Shown here: in pieces, positions 60,287 to 64,000 of the stretch | Layout: every line of letters starts with the position of its first letter | Numbering within the stretch: the stretch's first letter is position 1 | NCBI RefSeq assembly: GCF_023914155.1 | Contig: NZ_JAMWYS010000027.1 | Location: 1-64,000 of the forward strand | Direction: 5' to 3' | DNA from: Solitalea agri | Lineage (GTDB): Bacteria > Bacteroidota > Bacteroidia > Sphingobacteriales > Sphingobacteriaceae | Length of the DNA stretch: 64,000 bases | Made by a program: the position numbers and the translations under genes | Notes under the pieces: model-generated | The model's database searches: none | The model's input: only the letters and a program-made list of their open reading frames with translations | Told to the model about the DNA's origin: nothing

Positions 60287-63224
60287 TTTTAAGTTATTCG
60301 CGTTCATTTTAGTCGTATTAAATAGCTCAATTGCATGGGGACAGAAGATCCCTGCTCCCCGAATTGATCTGAATTTTAATACCAAATGGGCCTTTTTCAG
60401 AGGAGAAGCCCAAGGAGCTGAAGCCATTCACTACGACGACAAAACATGGTCGGCGGTGACGATTCCGCATACCATACGACTTGAGACCAAGCACAATGGA
60501 GGAAACCGTAACTATCACGGAATTGCCTGGTACCGTCGTTACTTTAAAATTGAGAAATCTGCACAGGGTAAACGCATCACGCTAAACTTTGAAGGAGTTC
60601 AAAAAAACTGTGAGGTTTTCCTAAATGGGAAAAAGATAAAGGAGCATTTCGGCGGATACTTAGGTTTCGTGGTTGATATCACTGATAAGGTGAAATTTGA
60701 GGGAAGCAATGTACTTGCCCTTCGCATTTCCAATTTGGACGATCCTTTCACCCCACCCGGTAAAGCCGAGGCAAAAATGGATTTCAATTACTACGGAGGT
60801 ATTTATCGGAACGTCACTTTAGTCGTTACCAATAAACTGTTTATTTCAGATCCGCTTGAAGCCGATAAAATTGCAGGTGGAGGCTTGTTCATTAGCTTCC
60901 CGAATGTTGATAAGAAGAAAGCAACAGTCAGCATAAAAACACACCTGGTAAATCAGAATGCGGAGGCGGCTAATCTTACCTTAATAACCAGTATTAAAGA
61001 CAAAAATGGGCGAGAAGTGGCAGTTGAGAAATCAAACTCTGCTCTGCCTGGAAATGAAGATAAGGAGCTTGTCCAAAATTTAACTGTTGTAAATCCGAGT
61101 TTATGGCACCCTGATCATCCTTATTTATATCAGTTGGAGTCTAAAGTTTATAACGGTAAAGAACTGAAGGATGTTAAGATCACTTCGATTGGTATCCGAA
61201 CCATTTCTTTTAAGTCACCAAGCGGCAAAGCTGATGGGTTTTATATTAATGGAGAGAAGCTTTATTTACGCGGAGCCAATCGCCATCAGAGTTATCAGCA
61301 TATTGGAGATGCGGCTCCCAATTCTATGCAATTGCGTGATGCTTTGCAGATAAAAAAGGGAGGTTTCAATGCTGTGAGGGCAGCGCATTATCCACAATCG
61401 CCTGCTTTTCTGGATGCCTGCGATAAAATTGGATTATTAGTAATTGAATGTGAGCCTGGATGGCAATTTTTTAGCAAGGATTCGCTTTTTGTTTCCCGTT
61501 CTTACCGACAAATTCGGGAAATGATTCGCCGCGATCGCAATAGGCCATCGGTATTCCTTTGGGAAACATCCTTGAACGAATCGCCAACGCCTGAATTTTG
61601 GGCAAGAGAAGCAGTTCGAATCGCCCACGAAGAAATGCCAAACGATCAGCTATTTACTGCGGATGATTTTTTTGCCAAGGGAAGAAAATGTTATGACGTA
61701 TGTTATAAAGTTGTTAACGAGGATGGGACCGACCCGATGCCGGATATGCCTTCGTTGACCCGTGAATGGGGAGATACCTGGATGGCTGATCCTCAAAAAG
61801 AGAACGGTTTGCGGGCTTCACGAATGTACAGTCCTAAAGGTTTGATCAACCAATGTATCTTGCGGCAAAATGCTTTGAATGGTACGCCGCTCGAAGAGGA
61901 AGGTGGTTATTGGGATCATGCCCGTTTGGATGCCAATGATCGGATTAGCGGGTATTTCTTATGGAGTTTTAACGATTTTCCTCGTGGTACGGAAGAAACT
62001 ACAGCCTTTTGTGGAGTAGTAGATATTGATCGTTATGAAAAATTTGGCTATTACCAGTTGCAGGCAATGCAGGATGCTCGAAATCCGGTGTATGGTCCAA
62101 TGGTGTTTATTGCCAGCTATAACAACCGTCCTGATCTGGATTCTTCCTTAATGGTATTTTCAAACTGTGATAAGGTAAAATTATATCGTAACAACAAATT
62201 AATAGGCGAGCAAACAAGAGCTGAGAATGCAAAAACGGCTCAATTTGTGGCTTCAAAAGGGGGGTGCCCTTACTTCAGATTTAATACATCTAAATATGAG
62301 GCCGGTGAGCTTAAGGCAGAAGGGTTTCTGGATGGAAAAATAGTTTGTTCTCATACAGTTAAAACTCCGGGAAAAGCACATCATCTCGAAATTGAGATTG
62401 CAGATAAAGGTATTCAGCCAATAGCTGATGGCTCTGATATGATCCCGGTATATGTTAAAGTATGTGATAAAGAGGGTACCGTTGTTAGCAATACAGAACA
62501 ACTGCAATCGTATAAATTGAATCTCACAGCTTCAGGAAATGGCACTTTGATCGGTGCGAATATTCCACGTGTTGGCGTTGCGGAACAGCAGTCGGAAGGA
62601 GGAATCGGTTACGGAATTATTCGTACAACAGAACAAGCCGGAGAAATCGTTGTGACGGCTTCCTCTCCTGGGTTAATTTCGGCCACTGCAACTATTAAAA
62701 CAGTGCCTTACCACGGTAAATATGTGCAAGACGGAGCACATAAGCCTTGGAGGTATGAAGAGGAGGAGAGTGAAACTGCTGCACCAGTGAAAGTTAATAA
62801 TGGAGCTTCAATGCCTCCTGCAATCACGCTTAGTTCACAAATGCTTGGTGTAAATGGGAATGATAAAGCTCCAGAGCTTGATAAACTGGTAGATGGAAAT
62901 GCCCGTAGTATTTGGAGACCTCAGAGCGATAAACTCCCAATCGAATTAAAAATAGATTTAGGAAAGTCGTTCACGTTAAAAGGCAGCAAGATCATTTGGG
63001 GTAAAGACAGTGACTGGTACACTTATTCTATTCAAGGATCTGCAGACGGTAAAAATTGGAATGACCTTGTAAGTGAAAGAAAGGTTTCAGGGCAAGATTA
63101 TAAGCCGGTAATTTATGATGAGGCACAAGTCCGCTATCTCAAAGTAAAGCTATCAGAAGTACAACCAGAAAAAAGTAAAGTAGCCATTGGCGATATTGAA
63201 TTGTATGGTGTGTCAGCTTTTTAG
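60267..63224 (+). CDS. Glycoside hydrolase family 2 enzyme with C-terminal discoidin domain
   Basis: A 985-residue exported enzyme. The signal peptide is about 1-26 (ending SIAWGQ). GH2 order is clear: sugar-binding jelly roll (about 35-185: GIAWYRRYFKI, then NYYGGIYRNVTLVV), Ig-like sandwich, and the barrel (about 310-590) with acid/base Glu438 (SLNESPTPEFW) and candidate nucleophile Glu500 (LTREWGDTW). A further sandwich and an F5/8 type C (discoidin) domain (about 850-980) end it. The ATG at 60267 overlaps the fusion gene by 20 bases; ATG at 60276 is also possible. Likely a beta-galactosidase, but GH2 also holds glucuronidases and mannosidases. Confidence 0.92.
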   Translation: MRKMKGSFKLFAFILVVLNSSIAWGQKIPAPRIDLNFNTKWAFFRGEAQGAEAIHYDDKTWSAVTIPHTIRLETKHNGGNRNYHGIAWYRRYFKIEKSAQGKRITLNFEGVQKNCEVFLNGKKIKEHFGGYLGFVVDITDKVKFEGSNVLALRISNLDDPFTPPGKAEAKMDFNYYGGIYRNVTLVVTNKLFISDPLEADKIAGGGLFISFPNVDKKKATVSIKTHLVNQNAEAANLTLITSIKDKNGREVAVEKSNSALPGNEDKELVQNLTVVNPSLWHPDHPYLYQLESKVYNGKELKDVKITSIGIRTISFKSPSGKADGFYINGEKLYLRGANRHQSYQHIGDAAPNSMQLRDALQIKKGGFNAVRAAHYPQSPAFLDACDKIGLLVIECEPGWQFFSKDSLFVSRSYRQIREMIRRDRNRPSVFLWETSLNESPTPEFWAREAVRIAHEEMPNDQLFTADDFFAKGRKCYDVCYKVVNEDGTDPMPDMPSLTREWGDTWMADPQKENGLRASRMYSPKGLINQCILRQNALNGTPLEEEGGYWDHARLDANDRISGYFLWSFNDFPRGTEETTAFCGVVDIDRYEKFGYYQLQAMQDARNPVYGPMVFIASYNNRPDLDSSLMVFSNCDKVKLYRNNKLIGEQTRAENAKTAQFVASKGGCPYFRFNTSKYEAGELKAEGFLDGKIVCSHTVKTPGKAHHLEIEIADKGIQPIADGSDMIPVYVKVCDKEGTVVSNTEQLQSYKLNLTASGNGTLIGANIPRVGVAEQQSEGGIGYGIIRTTEQAGEIVVTASSPGLISATATIKTVPYHGKYVQDGAHKPWRYEEEESETAAPVKVNNGASMPPAITLSSQMLGVNGNDKAPELDKLVDGNARSIWRPQSDKLPIELKIDLGKSFTLKGSKIIWGKDSDWYTYSIQGSADGKNWNDLVSERKVSGQDYKPVIYDEAQVRYLKVKLSEVQPEKSKVAIGDIELYGVSAF

Positions 63225-63329
63225 TTGATAGCGCGAAAATATAATTGCAGGAAACCGTAATTGTTAATGCAACCTCATTGCTACTTCGAGCAGTACTTGA
63301 TGGGGGTGCTTTTGTATGAATATTCTTAT

Positions 63330-63370
63330 CGCAATGGGGGGCTTTACCTGGTAACCCCATTTGCGTTTTA
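63330..63370 (+). terminator. Probable terminator of the glycoside hydrolase operon
   Basis: A stem with one bulge (CGCAATGGGG at 63330-63339 with CCCCATTTGCG at 63355-63365) and a 15-base loop is followed by TTTTA. It lies 106 bases after the GH2 stop. Confidence 0.6.
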
Positions 63371-63465
63371 TAGCTGAAATAGATTTTAAGTTTCAAAGAC
63401 AATTTACCCAGCTACCTATTTAACTGCATTTTTAAGCATGATTTCCCAATAATGTCTAAAATTTG

Positions 63466-63479
63466 CGCAAACGTTTGCG
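63466..63479. promoter_or_regulatory. LacI-family operator 1
   Basis: CGCAAACGTTTGCG, a perfect 14-bp palindrome with central CG, the hallmark of LacI/GalR-family sites. It is one of a pair 23 bp apart centre to centre. Confidence 0.7.
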
Positions 63480-63488
63480 TGTAATAAG

Positions 63489-63502
63489 CGCAAACGTTTG
63501 CG
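63489..63502. promoter_or_regulatory. LacI-family operator 2
   Basis: A second identical CGCAAACGTTTGCG. The two share GCGCAAACGTTTGCGTGTAA, so the pair could be a short tandem duplication of 23 bp, about two helical turns, suiting cooperative binding. Confidence 0.7.
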
Positions 63503-63596
63503 TGTAATTTATAGGCCTGTTTTGTTCCAAAGTGGTTTTACGGCAGTTTGAAATGATTATTAAAGTTTCTTACTTGGATGAAGATTAGTCGATTAG

Positions 63597-63616
63597 AAAT
63601 GCAAACGGTTGCATTT
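63597..63616. promoter_or_regulatory. LacI-family operator 3 (imperfect)
   Basis: AAATGCAAACGGTTGCATTT, a 20-bp palindrome with one mismatched pair and the same GCAAnCGnTTGC core, 125 bases downstream of operator 1. It lies about 305 bases before the next ATG. Confidence 0.6.
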
Positions 63617-63921
63617 ACAGACTAACTGAAAAGCGGTGAAAACGGATAAGAACTCAGTTCTACCAGTTCATGTAAGAACGAAAAATCTTGAATTAATTGT
63701 GAGACCGCTTTCGGGGAGTGTTTAAGTATCAATCAAAAAAATGAAGGTTTCTCTTAGCTTCAACACCAGTCAAAAACCAATTTAGATAATAAAAAACCGA
63801 TTGACGCGGCAACGACAATCAGTCCAGTTAAAGCGGCAGTTTTATGGATTAACAATCACGGAAATGATTGTAATTAACTGACGCATCAGTAAGCATTTTA
63901 AAACTTAAACTAAATAAATAT

Positions 63922-64000
63922 ATGAAAAAAAAGACTACACTGTTAATTAAGAGAGCGAGTGTTCTTGTCTTTGGTTGTATTGTTACTGTTGGAGGAGCTT
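63922..64000 (+). CDS. Start of a secreted or outer-membrane protein, cut by the window end
   Basis: ATG at 63922 opens a frame that runs off the window (26 codons seen). The start MKKKTTLLIKRASVLVFGCI is a basic n-region and hydrophobic core of a signal peptide. Its place behind LacI-type operators and after a glycan locus suggests another SusC-like or glycan-related export protein, but too little is present for a family call. Confidence 0.55.
   Translation, partial: MKKKTTLLIKRASVLVFGCIVTVGGA

Larger units (their letters stand above)
63225..63921. other. Gene-free regulatory region of about 700 bases
   Basis: No convincing open frame is present. It contains the GH2-operon terminator (63330-63370), two perfect 14-bp palindromes (63466-63502), a third related palindrome (63597-63616) and a long leader before the secreted-protein gene at 63922. 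It is probably the control region of a second polysaccharide operon. Confidence 0.7.

Noticed and set aside
63741-63785. Short frame starting ATGAAGGTTTCT in the right-hand regulatory region
   Set aside because: Only 14 codons, with no composition or context support.
1-64000. tRNA, rRNA, transposase, integrase or phage genes
   Set aside because: None recognised by eye on either strand; a covariance-model scan would be needed to exclude a small RNA gene.

Overview
The window looks like a chromosomal piece of a Bacteroidota (Bacteroidetes) genome, probably of the Sphingobacteriia (Pedobacter-like) type. The reasons are: a T9SS/CHU_C-type adhesin, SusC/SusD with an ECF sigma/FecR pair, few Shine-Dalgarno sites, many TTG/GTG starts, and promoters of the Bacteroidetes type (TTG, 19 bp, TAnnTTTG). 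Perfect copies of that promoter stand before rimP (9183-9212) and, on the minus strand, before rplM (46809-46838). The genus cannot be fixed from the sequence alone. No rRNA, tRNA, CRISPR array, transposase or phage gene was seen.

Layout. 1-2.5 kb: 3' part of a giant repeat adhesin with GC-rich 237-bp tandem repeats. 2.6-4.0 kb: panD and a flippase-like membrane protein. 4.2-9.2 kb: acyl-CoA dehydrogenase, a thioredoxin-fold lipoprotein and an M1 aminopeptidase lipoprotein. 9.2-14.4 kb: the rimP-nusA-infB transcription/translation operon, whose leader carries a terminator-like hairpin. 14.5-27.9 kb: housekeeping and envelope genes (MsbA-type ABC exporter, MeaB GTPase, PepP, an OmpA-family porin, a small DUF6728-like protein, RidA, a RarD-like permease, RecG, an M28 peptidase, an MFS exporter, a DUF4136 protein). 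28.2-34.7 kb, all minus strand: a propeller-type sensor kinase with a LuxR-type response regulator, a second ABC exporter and an AraC-type regulator.

34.9-40.2 kb, minus strand: a sulfur-handling cluster. In transcription order it encodes a TauE/SafE permease, a 39-residue membrane miniprotein coupled to it by an ATGA overlap, thioredoxin, a TPMT-like methyltransferase, a persulfide dioxygenase-rhodanese, a second methyltransferase and a split YeeE/YedE thiosulfate transporter. The spacers carry palindromic AATTCGTG repeats. 40.3-46.8 kb, minus strand: rplM-rpsI-rpsB-tsf and pyrH-frr. Between tsf and pyrH lie a TlpA-like thiol-disulfide protein and a YefM-YoeB toxin-antitoxin pair with a recognisable TGTACA operator.

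47.3-64 kb, plus strand: a polysaccharide utilization locus. ECF sigma, FecR anti-sigma and an STN-bearing SusC form a trans-envelope sensing chain. SusD binds glycan, and three secreted enzymes (GH35, a GH43-GH35 fusion, GH2 with a discoidin domain) point to a galactose-rich, probably arabinose- or xylose-decorated plant polysaccharide. After the enzymes, a gene-free 700-bp region holds two perfect CGCAAACGTTTGCG palindromes and a third related one (LacI-family operator type), followed by the start of another secreted protein cut by the window end.
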